Source: JBAXQQ01 sp037131695 (GTDB taxonomy: Bacteria > Armatimonadota > Hebobacteria > CAIYQO01). Taken from it: 64,000 bases of DNA. This document shows, piece by piece, positions 8,745 to 17,728 of this stretch. How positions within the stretch are numbered: the first letter of the stretch is position 1; each line of letters starts with the position of its first letter. The stretch is from contig CAZWZF010000003.1 in assembly GCA_964638715.1 (NCBI GenBank), forward strand, positions 62,001 to 126,000, read 5' to 3'. The position numbers and the translations under genes were made by a program. The notes beneath the pieces were generated by a model that searched no databases, had not been told where the DNA came from, and worked only from the letters and a program-made list of their open reading frames with translations.

Positions 8745-9822
8745 ATCTTTTGGTGGCGGTGTTGCAAGGCATATTACCGATATTATCAAAAATGGTAACT
8801 TTGCTAACCATGTGTTGATTTATTCTACTGATAGAAAAGACACCGATAAAAAGAAGATTGATTTCTTAAAAGAAACGACTAACATACCAATATTTGAATT
8901 GCCAATGGGTGGCGTTAAAGCACTTTCAGCTATACCTGATCTACGCAAACTGTTAGGTGATATTAAACCTGATGTTTTACATATACACAGCAGTTTTGCG
9001 GGTATGACTGGCAGATTAGCTGCAAAGGATTTTGAATTTCCAGTTATTTATACTCCCCACGGTTTTGCATTTTTGCGTGTTACAGACCCTTTTAAAATTT
9101 TGTATGCTTTAATAGAGAGAAACTTGTCTAAATATACAGATAAAATAATTGCCGTTTCAAATTCAGAAAAATTAATTGCCATTAAAAATGGTATTGCAGA
9201 AGAAAAGATTATTGTTATTGAAAATGGCATAAATGATTTGATGTGCGATTATAATAAAACTGAATTGCGAAGAGAATGGGGGATATCAAATAAAGAAGTT
9301 GTGATATGCACTTTAGGAAGACCTGGTAAACAAAAAGGATATGATTTATTGAAAAAAGTCATATCAAAAGTATCTAAAAAAATAACAGATGATACAAAAT
9401 TACGTTTTATAATTCCCATGAATACTGATTTTAAAAATATATCAGTGATTTTAAATAAGTCAGTAATAATTGATTTTGTATCAGCATTAGATAAACCATC
9501 AGTTGTACTTGCATTGTCAGATATTTATATCTCAACTGCAAGATGGGAAGGTGGCCCTTATGGAATTTTAGAAGCCATGCAACATAAATTGCCTGTAATA
9601 GCCTCTGATATTCCTGGTAACTGTGATTATGTTATAAACCAGGAAACAGGTTTATTGTTACCACCATCTTGTAATGAGTTTGCAAATGCAGTGATTATGC
9701 TGTCATTAAATTCAGAATTAAGAGATAAATTAGGGGAGTCTGGTGAAATTCAGGTAAAAAATATATTCTCTTTAAGAAATATGTTGTTAAAATATACCAA
9801 TCTATTAAACGGCTTAATTTGA
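8722..9822 (+). CDS. Glycosyltransferase family 4 (GT-B fold)
   Basis: Probably adds a sugar to the lipid-linked sugar made by the preceding enzyme. The 366-residue protein has an N-terminal acceptor domain (SFGGGVARHITDI, then DVLHIHSSFAGMTGRLAA and YTPHGFAFL) and a C-terminal nucleotide-sugar domain with the conserved E-x7-E type element GPYGILEAMQHKLPVIASD and G-L-L-L-P-P. It has no signal peptide and is expected at the inner membrane's cytoplasmic face. The gene starts inside the 3' end of the sugar transferase gene (23 bp overlap) and is followed by a terminator, so the pair is a two-gene operon. Sugar donor and acceptor cannot be told from sequence. Confidence 0.9.
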   Translation: MLICHLTESFGGGVARHITDIIKNGNFANHVLIYSTDRKDTDKKKIDFLKETTNIPIFELPMGGVKALSAIPDLRKLLGDIKPDVLHIHSSFAGMTGRLAAKDFEFPVIYTPHGFAFLRVTDPFKILYALIERNLSKYTDKIIAVSNSEKLIAIKNGIAEEKIIVIENGINDLMCDYNKTELRREWGISNKEVVICTLGRPGKQKGYDLLKKVISKVSKKITDDTKLRFIIPMNTDFKNISVILNKSVIIDFVSALDKPSVVLALSDIYISTARWEGGPYGILEAMQHKLPVIASDIPGNCDYVINQETGLLLPPSCNEFANAVIMLSLNSELRDKLGESGEIQVKNIFSLRNMLLKYTNLLNGLI

Positions 9823-9864
9823 TAATGTTTAAAAGCCAAACAATTATGGGTATCAAATATAAAA

Positions 9865-9895
9865 AATAGCCTCTTCTCAAAGGCTATTAAATTTT
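9865..9895 (+). terminator. Rho-independent terminator after the glycosyltransferase gene
   Basis: Stem AATAGCCT (9865-9872) with AGGCTATT (9881-9888), an eight-base loop, then a short A/T run. It closes the sugar transferase/GT4 operon. Confidence 0.7.
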
Positions 9896-9946
9896 GGTAT
9901 TATTAATTTAACGAAACTATGAAATGGGTGTTTTAAGTAAATAATC

Positions 9947-9998
9947 TCCCTTTTTCTTAATAGAAAAGGGGAATTTCTGTTTTTATTAACCAGAAATT
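9947..9998 (+). promoter_or_regulatory. Two adjacent hairpins in the leader of the citrate synthase gene
   Basis: The first hairpin pairs 9947-9957 with 9962-9972 (11 bp with one G-T pair, loop of four). It is followed at once by a second, 9972-9979 (AATTTCTG) with 9991-9998 (CAGAAATT). A T-run lies in the loop of the second. They sit 30 bp before the citrate synthase start. They could be an attenuator, an mRNA-stabilising leader, or a second terminator for the upstream operon. Confidence 0.45.
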
Positions 9999-10029
9999 AT
10001 CGACAGGTATCCGCGGGGGATTCATACAA

Positions 10030-11181
10030 ATGAGCGACTTGAATAATGAAAAGAAAAAGGCATTTGTTGCCAAAGCCGGTCTTGAAGATGTCGTCGCAGG
10101 AACATCAGAAATTTGTTTTATAGATGGACAAGACGGTAAATTAATTTATCGTGGTTATGATGTCGCTGATTTAGCAGAACATAGCAGTTTTGAAGAAGTT
10201 GCATATTTATTATGGTACGGTAGATTACCAGGGAAAATAGAATTTAAGGCGTTTCTGGATGGCTTTACAGGTTCTACCGAGTTGCCAATAGAAACGGTCA
10301 TGATACTGCGTATGTTTCCTAAAATCGCCACCCCGATGGAAGTACTACGTACGGCAGTTTCATCACTTGGTCACTGGGACCCGGATAGTGGTAATACACA
10401 TTTAGACGCATGCCTTCGCAAAGCACAACGATTAACTGAAAGAATCCCATTATTAATTACTGCTCATCAACGTTTACGATCTGGTTATGAGCCAATTCAT
10501 CCGATTCAAGGTAAGAGTATTGCATATAATTTCTTATATACTCTTTTAGGTAAAGAACCTGACCCACTCGTTGAAAAAATATTCGACCTTTGTTTAATTT
10601 TACATGCTGACCATGAATTAAACGCATCAACCTTTGCTGCCCGGGTTACCGCTGCAACTATGGCTGATATGTATTCGTCGGTAACAAGTGCAATCGGTGC
10701 ATTGAAAGGGCCTTTACACGGTGGGGCAAATGAGCAAGTTATGAAAATGATATCTCAAATCGGCTCAGTTGATGTTGCAGAAGAATGGATTAAAAATGCT
10801 CTTGCAAATAAAGTTAAAATTCCTGGATTTGGACATAGGGTTTATCGAACAGAAGACCCGCGCGCAACTGTATTGCGTAAATTTGCAAAACAGTTATCTG
10901 ATGCACAAGGCGACACCAGACTCTATGATATTGCATCAATTGTAGAATCTGTTGTACGTTCAAATACCAAGGTATACCCAAACGTCGATTTCTATAGTGC
11001 CATTGTTTATCATGCAATGAATATACCTACTGAATTATTTACTCCTATTTTTGCTATGAGTCGTGTTACTGGCTGGACTGCTCATATTATGGAACAGTGG
11101 GGGAACAACCGAATTATTAGACCACGAGCTGAATATGAAGGACCGGTTGATCAGGTTTATACACCTATAGATGAAAGATAA
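10030..11181 (+). CDS. gltA: Citrate synthase
   Basis: Condenses acetyl-CoA with oxaloacetate to citrate, the entry to the TCA cycle and to glutamate synthesis. At 383 residues it belongs to the short type II-like form found in many bacteria, which includes 2-methylcitrate synthases. Catalytic residues are visible: His in GPLHGGANE (about 230), His in PGFGHRVY (about 269) and Asp in NVDFYSA (about 320). The substrate-binding LHADHELNAS lies near 191-200 and the C-terminal arginine region in SRVTGW. ATG 10030 follows GGGGGA at good spacing. It is monocistronic, with two hairpins ahead of it and a strong terminator behind. A methylcitrate synthase activity cannot be ruled out from sequence alone. 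Confidence 0.93.
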   Translation: MSDLNNEKKKAFVAKAGLEDVVAGTSEICFIDGQDGKLIYRGYDVADLAEHSSFEEVAYLLWYGRLPGKIEFKAFLDGFTGSTELPIETVMILRMFPKIATPMEVLRTAVSSLGHWDPDSGNTHLDACLRKAQRLTERIPLLITAHQRLRSGYEPIHPIQGKSIAYNFLYTLLGKEPDPLVEKIFDLCLILHADHELNASTFAARVTAATMADMYSSVTSAIGALKGPLHGGANEQVMKMISQIGSVDVAEEWIKNALANKVKIPGFGHRVYRTEDPRATVLRKFAKQLSDAQGDTRLYDIASIVESVVRSNTKVYPNVDFYSAIVYHAMNIPTELFTPIFAMSRVTGWTAHIMEQWGNNRIIRPRAEYEGPVDQVYTPIDER

Positions 11182-11191
11182 GAACTTTTTC

Positions 11192-11220
11192 AGACCGTCC
11201 TTAAAAAGACGGTCTTTTTG
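11192..11220 (+). terminator. Rho-independent terminator of the citrate synthase gene
   Basis: Stem AGACCGTC (11192-11199) with GACGGTCT (11208-11215), followed by five Ts. Confidence 0.9.
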
Positions 11221-11289
11221 TTGTGCTGTATGGTAAAATACTTTTGTTGGGTCTATTAACCCGACTAATAAACTTATGGAGGTATAGAA

Positions 11290-11841
11290 TTGAAAACAAA
11301 ACAGATTGTATTTTTAACAGTCTTACTCGCTGGTCTGATGGTTTTTGCGTTTGCGCAGGGACATGATTGGGGTGGACAAGGTGGCGGTCCAGAAGGCAGA
11401 CCACCAATGCGCGACGGAATGGGTATGGGTGGTTTCGGTGGTGGTATGTATAGCGATATGACACCTGAAGTTGTCGCTAAAGTAAAAACAATAATGGCTG
11501 CTGGTGAGAAATTAGCCCAACCCCATAAAGATAAAGCAATGGCTATCGAGAAAGATATTCAAACAGCTTTTATGGCGAAAAAAGTTGATGTTAAAAAAGT
11601 AAACGCATTAATTGCAAAGGAAGGTGCTGAAAATATTGCGGCACGTCAGGCAATGACTGCATCATTAATTAAGTTAAAGCCGATTGTTACTGAAGAACAA
11701 TACAAACGAATGATCAGTGCAAGAGGAATGATGATGGGTGGTCGTCGAAGAATGGGCAATCCAGATAATGCTCCTGTACCAGCCGGTAAACCTGTCGTTA
11801 AACCGACAGCAAAACCAGCTGTCAAGCCAGCTAAAAAGTAA
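11290..11841 (+). CDS. Small exported protein, Spy/CpxP-like (LTxxQ-type) helical protein
   Basis: A 183-residue exported protein. Residues 1-23 (ending AFAQG) form a signal peptide. Next comes a Gly/Met-rich linker (about 24-55), then a helical region rich in Ala and Lys (about 60-150) that ends with IVTEEQYKRMISARGMMMGG. This resembles the L-T-x-x-Q segment of periplasmic Spy/CpxP metal- or stress-responsive chaperones. The tail is Pro/Val/Lys-rich (repeats of KPxxKP). The start is TTG 11290, supported by GGAGGT seven bases upstream; there is no better ATG. The Met/His content might hint at metal binding. Assignment to Spy/CpxP is by pattern only. Confidence 0.6.
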   Translation: MKTKQIVFLTVLLAGLMVFAFAQGHDWGGQGGGPEGRPPMRDGMGMGGFGGGMYSDMTPEVVAKVKTIMAAGEKLAQPHKDKAMAIEKDIQTAFMAKKVDVKKVNALIAKEGAENIAARQAMTASLIKLKPIVTEEQYKRMISARGMMMGGRRRMGNPDNAPVPAGKPVVKPTAKPAVKPAKK

Positions 11842-11919
11842 ATTTCTTTTTCATTGGCACTTAATTCTTTTATTCTGTGCCGATGATTTTTTAAGCTATT
11901 TTAATACTGCAACTTAATT

Positions 11920-11928
11920 TGCTATAAT
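11920..11928 (+). promoter_or_regulatory. Extended -10 promoter of the citramalate synthase gene
   Basis: TGCTATAAT, a perfect extended -10 element (TG-n-TATAAT), lies 22 bp before the GTG start. The -35 region (TTAATA, about 11901-11906) is weak, as is common with extended -10 promoters. Confidence 0.5.
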
Positions 11929-11950
11929 TAATCAACAAAGGGGATATATA

Positions 11951-13531
11951 GTGCAAAAGATCCAGATATACGACACAACATTACGTGATGGCGCGCAAGC
12001 AGCCGGGATATCATATTCAGTTAATGATAAAATTCGTATTGCTCAGCATTTAGATAAGCTTGGTGTTGATTATATTGAAGGTGGTTGGCCATCACCAGCA
12101 AGTCCTCGTGATATGGAATTCTTTGCTGCAATGAAAAATTATCCACTGCAAAATGCGCGACTTGCAGCATTTGGTTCAACGTGTCGAAGCAATGTTGCAG
12201 CTAAAGATGACGACCAGTTATTGCAATTGGTTGCCGCTGGCACAAAAGTTATAACTATTTTTGGAAAGTCATGGGATTTACATGTTATCCACGCCATAAG
12301 AACTACTCTTGAAGAAAATTTAAGAATGATTGAAGATTCAGTATCTTTTCTTGTTAGCAATGGTGTTGAAGTAATCTATGATGCCGAACATTTTTTTGAT
12401 GGATATAAAGCCAATGATGAATATGCATTAAAGACTATACAAGCCGCAGAACAAGGCGGAGCCAGTCGCATAGTATTATGTGATACAAATGGCGGAAGTA
12501 TGGTTAGTGATGCGCTTCAAGGTGTGATGGCTGCTTCTGCAGCAGTTTCCATACCTTTAGGAATTCATGCTCATGATGATAGCGGACTTTCTGTTGCCAT
12601 TACATTGGCAGCAGTTCAGGCTGGCGCATATCATGTTCAGGGAACTATAAATGGATATGGTGAACGATGCGGAAATGCTAACTTATGCAGTATCATTCCT
12701 AATCTTGAAATAAAAATGGGTTACGCAGTATTACCAGAAGGGCAACTTGAAAAGTTGACTGCTGCAGCGCATTTCGTAGCAGAAATAGCAAATGTACATC
12801 CACCAGAAAATGATGCTTATGTAGGCATTAATGCGTTTGCTCATAAAGGTGGCGTGCATATTGATTCAGTAATGAAACTGAAAAAGACTTATGAACATAT
12901 TGTGCCGGAATTAGTTGGTAATTCTACTGACATGCTTGTCTCTGATCAATCTGGTACCAGTACAGTAGTTGAAAGAGCTAAAAGAATTGGTATTGAATTA
13001 GATAAGAAATCTTCAACTACAAAAGATATTTTGAAAAAGCTAAAAGATAAAGAAAATGATGGCTATGAATTTGAAGCTGCTGAAGCATCATTCGAGTTGC
13101 TTTTACGAAGAAATTTAGAGAATATCACTCCGCCTTTTCAGGTGGTGGATTTCCGCGTAATCGTTGGCGGTACAACTAAAGGCAGCGAACCATTATCTGA
13201 AGCTATTGTAAGAGTCAAGATTGGTGATATTGAAAAGCATACTGTTGCTGATGGCGATGGTCCAGTTCATGCATTGGATGGTGCATTGAGAAAAGCTTTA
13301 GAGGAACATTTTCCTGACTTAAAGAAGATACGACTGTCCGACTTTAAAGTTCGTGTATGCAATGTTAAGGCTGGTACTGCCGCCAAGGTTCGTGTATTAG
13401 TTGAAACTGTTGATGAATATGGATATTCATGGGCTACAATCGGTGTTCATGAAAACATTATCATTGCGAGCTTAGAAGCATTATCTGATGCATTGTTTTA
13501 CGCGTTAATTCAAAATAAGAAAAATCAATAA
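11951..13531 (+). CDS. cimA: Citramalate synthase (2-isopropylmalate synthase family)
   Basis: Condenses pyruvate with acetyl-CoA to (R)-citramalate, the first step of the threonine-independent route to isoleucine. The 526-residue protein has the catalytic TIM barrel (DTTLRDGAQAAGISYS at about 8-23, metal ligands in GIHAHDDSG at about 204-212, GYGERCGNANL), a linker, and the C-terminal LeuA-type regulatory domain (about 390-520). Presence of that domain suggests feedback control by isoleucine. The YDTTLRDGAQ-x-x-G-I-S-x-S start and the length match the CimA branch rather than LeuA or homocitrate synthase. The start is GTG 11951 after AAAGGGG. The last seven bases overlap the convergent kinase gene. 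Confidence 0.88.
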   Translation: MQKIQIYDTTLRDGAQAAGISYSVNDKIRIAQHLDKLGVDYIEGGWPSPASPRDMEFFAAMKNYPLQNARLAAFGSTCRSNVAAKDDDQLLQLVAAGTKVITIFGKSWDLHVIHAIRTTLEENLRMIEDSVSFLVSNGVEVIYDAEHFFDGYKANDEYALKTIQAAEQGGASRIVLCDTNGGSMVSDALQGVMAASAAVSIPLGIHAHDDSGLSVAITLAAVQAGAYHVQGTINGYGERCGNANLCSIIPNLEIKMGYAVLPEGQLEKLTAAAHFVAEIANVHPPENDAYVGINAFAHKGGVHIDSVMKLKKTYEHIVPELVGNSTDMLVSDQSGTSTVVERAKRIGIELDKKSSTTKDILKKLKDKENDGYEFEAAEASFELLLRRNLENITPPFQVVDFRVIVGGTTKGSEPLSEAIVRVKIGDIEKHTVADGDGPVHALDGALRKALEEHFPDLKKIRLSDFKVRVCNVKAGTAAKVRVLVETVDEYGYSWATIGVHENIIIASLEALSDALFYALIQNKKNQ

Positions 13532-14538
13532 TTACGGCGATATGCGTTAATACCATAAGTGTGATTAACAGTTGGTTCGCTGCGTAGTTGTGTCCAGTGG
13601 TAGTGCATCATTTGGAACATTGTTTGCGGGTCAAAACCCGATTGAAATGCTGCATGAAGTGCACTGCCCAGTTCTGGAGAAAGTCCTGGACGAACTACAT
13701 TGGCTTGTGGATGTATTCTGTTTATACGTTCTGCCAACATTTGCCAGAAATTTCCACCCAGATATGTTATTACACCTCCTCCGAATGAAACGTCTGGAGT
13801 ATCACATCCTGTTTTTGGTATTATATTGCATGCTGTTAAAGCATAGTCATCGGCAGCTTCATTAACAATTCTGGTCGCTTCCGGGTCGCCTAATCGCCAA
13901 CAATTCACTACAACTGATATTATTCTTGACATTTTATCCCACTCAATTTCCTGTTGGAAAATAATTTCTGCAAATTGTTGTTCGTCAGGAATTTTTAAAT
14001 ATTCAAGCAATGCATGTTTTAATTGAGTTTCTTTAATTCTTCCATCTATCATCCTTGCAACAGTTTTAATTGCACTTTTTCTTATATCATAATTTTCACC
14101 GATATTTAAATGGTCAAAAAGCTTCTCATCACCAAACCTTGTGCGGTAAGCACTGGTGAATCCACTGCCTATTTGCAATATTATCGCTTGTCGTGATGAA
14201 GAAACTGCCCATAAAGCACTTATACCATCATTAGTTAATATTAAATTTTGAGGCGGTATTTCTAAACCTGATGAAATTCCTGCATGTTGGATAGCAAATT
14301 CTGAGCGAAAATCTACACCATTTAATCCAATACATACACTATTAAGATGGCTACGATCTGTATTTGCATGATCGCATAAATCATCGATTAATCCTACTAA
14401 AATCTTAATGGAAGCTTTTGAAGGAGCTCCTGAGATAGCCGATGCAAAACCGCTGCTTTGTGCAAGCAATTCACCTCTATCATTTATTAAGACTCCGCGG
14501 GTTTTACTTTCCCCGCCATCAATTCCTAAAAATAACAT
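13525..14538 (-). CDS. BadF/BadG/BcrA/BcrD-type ATPase, probable N-acetylglucosamine kinase-like sugar kinase
   Basis: A 337-residue protein of the ASKHA (actin-like ATPase) fold. The N-terminal phosphate-1 motif is FLGIDGGESKTRGVLIN, where the usual third Gly-Thr is replaced by Glu-Ser. A second element is LTNDGISALWA (about 100-110), followed by an IILQIGSGFTSAYR adenosine/phosphate segment and DVSFGGGVI near the C-terminus. Single-chain members of this family of this size are usually GlcNAc or related sugar kinases rather than benzoyl-CoA reductase activators, which carry an iron-sulfur site absent here. It is cytoplasmic, with AGGGTAG ahead of the ATG. It is tail-to-tail with cimA (7 bp overlap). 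Substrate not determined. Confidence 0.75.
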   Translation of the reverse strand: MLFLGIDGGESKTRGVLINDRGELLAQSSGFASAISGAPSKASIKILVGLIDDLCDHANTDRSHLNSVCIGLNGVDFRSEFAIQHAGISSGLEIPPQNLILTNDGISALWAVSSSRQAIILQIGSGFTSAYRTRFGDEKLFDHLNIGENYDIRKSAIKTVARMIDGRIKETQLKHALLEYLKIPDEQQFAEIIFQQEIEWDKMSRIISVVVNCWRLGDPEATRIVNEAADDYALTACNIIPKTGCDTPDVSFGGGVITYLGGNFWQMLAERINRIHPQANVVRPGLSPELGSALHAAFQSGFDPQTMFQMMHYHWTQLRSEPTVNHTYGINAYRRNY

Positions 14539-14778
14539 AATACTACCCTATATTTATTATTATCTCCACAAAGTTTTATCTTAAACATTATAACATTTTT
14601 TAACAACGTGAATAGAGTCATCATAACTATAAGTTACTTAATTTTAAGTAATTATCAAGATTGACCATATATAAGGTAAATGCAATTAATGTTGTTAACC
14701 AGATAATAATTACATCCATTGTAATAAATTAAGCAATAAATTATACTTTGAAAGAAGATACAATAATGAAAGGTTTTT

Positions 14779-15140
14779 ATGACGGATATTTTCTCTTATA
14801 TTTCTATAATTTCTTTTTTTATCATAGCATTTCTTTTATCACGGGCAATTAAGCCATCAAATAGAATAGAAGGCTTTCTATCATTTGTTCTTTTTTTAGT
14901 TTATCAGTTGTAACAGTGCCCCGTCCCCGGTTAAATGAAATTGAACGTATGCCGGAAGATGCAGTGGTAGGTGTAGATTATCCACAGATAAATTATCTGT
15001 TTTTTGGTGAAAAGTTATCTCGTCATGTTGTCCCATTAATACCATATTCAAATCGTAACACATCTTTGCCGCTTTCTGCTGATACTGACTTATTGATATA
15101 TTCTGAAGATTCACCATTATATAAAAAGGAGATCCTGTAA
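14779..15140 (+). pseudogene. Remnant of a membrane glycosyltransferase-like gene with a large internal deletion
   Basis: ATG 14779, after AAAGG, opens a 44-residue frame with one transmembrane helix and the pattern LLSRAIKPSNRIEGFLSFVL that resembles the N-terminus of multi-pass GT39/PMT-like membrane proteins. It stops at 14911-14913. In another frame, 14916-15140 encodes a soluble tail with VVGVDYPQINYLFFGEKLSR and HVVPLIP. This resembles the periplasmic C-terminal segment of the same families (pattern Y-x-L-F-G-x-x-L-x-x-R-V-V-x-L). The roughly 400-500 residues that would lie between are missing. I read it as a decayed gene with N- and C-terminal ends left, with moderate confidence. No function is expected. 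The 240 bp before it (14539-14778) hold nothing else I can support. Confidence 0.45.
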
Positions 15141-15202
15141 TAATAGGTGGCCATGATTGATATGGAACAATATTTTATAGAGAAATTAAAGGAAAGAAAT
15201 AG

Positions 15203-15856
15203 ATGTTGAAAGCTGTAATTTTTGATTTTGACGGCACAATTTTAGATACTGAATCTCGTGAATATACAATATGGTCAGAAATTTATAATAGTTATAATCA
15301 AATTTTACCGATTGATTTATGGGTAAAATTTATCGGTACTACCTGGGGTTCATTTGATCCCGCTATGCATTTACAAGAATTTTGCGATGAAAAAATTGAC
15401 ATAAAGAATATTAAATCAATTGCTCATGAAAAATTCCTGGCTCTTCTGGATGTATCACCTTTACGATCAGGGATAGAGGAGTTGATAACTGAATTGGTTA
15501 ACAATTCAATTTTACTGGCAATAGCATCAAGTTCACCATTTCATTGGATAAAAAGACATTTAGAACATAGAGGATTATTAAATAAATTCTCCTATATCTC
15601 AACTGCTGATGATGTTGAGATTGTTAAGCCGGCACCAGACATATATAGAAGTTTATTAAATAAAATGAACCTTGTTTCAGCAGATGTAGTGTCATTTGAA
15701 GATAGTAGAAATGGGATAAAATCATCATTGGCATCTGGTATATTTTGTATTGCTGTTCCAAATGAAATTACAAAATATACTGATCTATCAGAAGCCAACA
15801 TGATAATTTCATCAATGAAAGATATCAAATTATCTGAATTGAAAAGATTAGTATAA
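15203..15856 (+). CDS. HAD superfamily hydrolase, beta-phosphoglucomutase/sugar-phosphatase-like
   Basis: Cytoplasmic phosphohydrolase or phosphomutase of HAD subfamily IA. Motif I is FDFDGTILDTE at the N-terminus, with the two aspartates that form the phospho-enzyme. The helical cap lies at about 16-85, motif II is IASSSPF, motif III is the Lys in VKPAPDIY, and motif IV is SFEDSRNG. At 217 residues it is the usual length. The cap and the D-T-E following motif I resemble beta-phosphoglucomutases and small sugar phosphatases. A mutase would fit with a GH94 phosphorylase making a sugar 1-phosphate, but that link is inference. The ATG follows AAGGAAAG. Its 3' end overlaps the convergent GT4 gene by 9 bp. 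Confidence 0.85.
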   Translation: MLKAVIFDFDGTILDTESREYTIWSEIYNSYNQILPIDLWVKFIGTTWGSFDPAMHLQEFCDEKIDIKNIKSIAHEKFLALLDVSPLRSGIEELITELVNNSILLAIASSSPFHWIKRHLEHRGLLNKFSYISTADDVEIVKPAPDIYRSLLNKMNLVSADVVSFEDSRNGIKSSLASGIFCIAVPNEITKYTDLSEANMIISSMKDIKLSELKRLV

Positions 15857-16984
15857 GGTTTTATAAATATTAATCCACATGGCAGATTCGTGATGAAGTG
15901 TGAATTGGTCTAAAATTGTATTTCGTGCGTTAGCACTCATTTCTTGAAGAAAATTGTCGGGAAGGTTGATTAATTCAATACAGGCTTCACCAAGTCGTGG
16001 TAAATCATCAGGCGAAATAAGTATACCGTTTTCACCATGGGTGATCATATCAGGTATCCCGCCAGTTTTAGTGCCGATTACAATTTTACCGCATGCCATA
16101 GCTTCCAACACACTATTTGGCATTCCATCCCATAATGATGGTGAAAAGAAAAAGTCGCAAATATTATATAATTCTGATAATTTATACTCATCAGTCATGT
16201 ATGGTATAAATATGATTTTATCTCGTAATTCTGGATATTTTAATAGATAGTTCTCTTTTTCGATATTATCTCTTACCTCTCCGACAATTAGTAATTTACA
16301 GGGAAATTTTACGTTTAATTCTCGAAACGCTTCAAAAATAAAAGGTTGTCCTTTTTTAAAGCGCATTTCACCGGTGAATAAAAATATCTTTGCATCATTA
16401 ATATTAAGGTCAGTCAATAATTGTTGGTTTTTCTTTCTCGGGGTAAATATTTGTGTATCAACCCCATTAGGTGTATAAATAATCCCTGATTTTCTATTTG
16501 ATAATACTGCAGATTTATTGGCAGCTTCAGTTGATACTGTCGATATTAAATCTGCATTTTCTAATGTCCAAATTAAATGTTGAAAAGTGTCGCTTCGATG
16601 TATTCCACGGTCAAGGTCATTTCCTCTGATACTTGTAATTGATTTCAACTTATTCAATTTTGAACAGTATACAGCTAAAAAGCCGGCTGGAAATAGACCG
16701 TGTCCATGAATAATATCGAAATCAACTTTCCGATGAAGCCCGTTTATAATTAACTCAACCCATTGCATCGCAGTATCAAACTCAGGGAATAAACCAATCT
16801 GATGTATTATTCTTCCGCTGTCATCTGAATTACTTATTATCTCTCCGGCATTTAATGTCGTTGAAAGATGTAGAATATGTATGGTATTGCCTGCATCAGC
16901 TAATATTTTACTGATTCTCTCTGCTGATTTTGCCGCGCCACCCAGGTCTGAAGTATACCTATCTGTAATAAATAATATTTTCAT
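15848..16984 (-). CDS. Glycosyltransferase family 4 (GT-B fold)
   Basis: A 378-residue glycosyltransferase. The N-terminal domain starts MKILFITDRYTSDLGGAAKSAERI, with a glycine loop for the acceptor and phosphate. The C-terminal domain holds FLFTGEMRFKKGQPFIFEAF and the donor-binding element PSLWDGMPNSVLEAMACGKIV followed by TKTGGIPDMI and NGILISPDD. ATG 16984 is chosen; a TTG just upstream is less likely. It begins three bases after the kdsB stop on the same strand, so the two are translationally coupled and probably make lipopolysaccharide core or another surface glycan. Sugar specificity unknown. Confidence 0.9.
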   Translation of the reverse strand: MKILFITDRYTSDLGGAAKSAERISKILADAGNTIHILHLSTTLNAGEIISNSDDSGRIIHQIGLFPEFDTAMQWVELIINGLHRKVDFDIIHGHGLFPAGFLAVYCSKLNKLKSITSIRGNDLDRGIHRSDTFQHLIWTLENADLISTVSTEAANKSAVLSNRKSGIIYTPNGVDTQIFTPRKKNQQLLTDLNINDAKIFLFTGEMRFKKGQPFIFEAFRELNVKFPCKLLIVGEVRDNIEKENYLLKYPELRDKIIFIPYMTDEYKLSELYNICDFFFSPSLWDGMPNSVLEAMACGKIVIGTKTGGIPDMITHGENGILISPDDLPRLGEACIELINLPDNFLQEMSANARNTILDQFTLHHESAMWINIYKTLY

Positions 16985-16987
16985 CAA

Positions 16988-17728
16988 TTAAAATGAACCG
17001 CCACTTAAAATCTTGCGAACCATTTCAAAATCTTCCGGGGTATCAACACCTATAGAATGGTCTTCTACTTCAACCATTTTAATTTTATAACCATTTTCTA
17101 ATGCACGAAGCTGCTCTAATTTTTCAATCTGTTCTAAATTTGTCGGTTGCATTGCCGCATATTTTAACAAAAAATTTCTTCTGAAAGCATATAAACCAAT
17201 ATGCTTCTTCCATTGGCTTGCTGATATTGCACCATCGCGAAGATAAGGTATTGGTGATCTTGAAAAATATAATGCAAAATTATCATTATCTACGACTACT
17301 TTTACTACATTTGGATCTGCTGCCCGTTTCGGGTCATTTAAGGCTGCCATTAGGCTAACCATAGGAATCATGGGTTCTATTAACATTGGCTGTATTGCGG
17401 CATCGATTGAAGCCGGATCAATTAATGGTTCGTCACCTTGAATATTTACGATAATATCAACACCAGTCATTTTTGCAGCAACTTCGGCAATTCTATCTGT
17501 ACCAGTTGCATGGTTTGGGCTGGTCATTATAGCTTCACCACCGAATTCTTTTATAATGTCATATATCCTTTGATCGTCTGTTGCTACAATTACGTCGGTT
17601 AATAATGTTGATCTTACCGCGCGGTCATATACATGTTGAATCATCGGACGTCCGTTTAACATAGCTAATGGTTTACCCGGAAATCTTGTTGATGCATATC
17701 GAGCTGGTATAATACCCATAACTATCAT
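16988..17728 (-). CDS. kdsB: 3-deoxy-manno-octulosonate cytidylyltransferase (CMP-KDO synthetase)
   Basis: Activates KDO with CTP to CMP-KDO for lipid A glycosylation; cytoplasmic. The nucleotide-binding motif IIPARYASTRFPGKPLA is at the N-terminus. NIQGDEPLID (metal and sugar binding) lies near residue 95, SPIPYLRDG near 133, and HIGLYAFRR and GVDTPEDFE close the protein. At 246 residues it matches the family. It is followed at once by a GT4 gene. With kdsA at 39774-40592 it shows the cell makes KDO-containing lipopolysaccharide, although the two genes are 22 kb apart. The start ATG has only a weak GGTAA upstream. Confidence 0.97.
   Translation of the reverse strand: MIVMGIIPARYASTRFPGKPLAMLNGRPMIQHVYDRAVRSTLLTDVIVATDDQRIYDIIKEFGGEAIMTSPNHATGTDRIAEVAAKMTGVDIIVNIQGDEPLIDPASIDAAIQPMLIEPMIPMVSLMAALNDPKRAADPNVVKVVVDNDNFALYFSRSPIPYLRDGAISASQWKKHIGLYAFRRNFLLKYAAMQPTNLEQIEKLEQLRALENGYKIKMVEVEDHSIGVDTPEDFEMVRKILSGGSF

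Noticed and set aside
15153..15209. 18-residue leader peptide before the HAD phosphatase gene
   Set aside because: A short frame (MIDMEQYF...) overlaps the HAD start, but it has no clear ribosome-binding site, no repeated regulatory codons and no attenuator hairpin.
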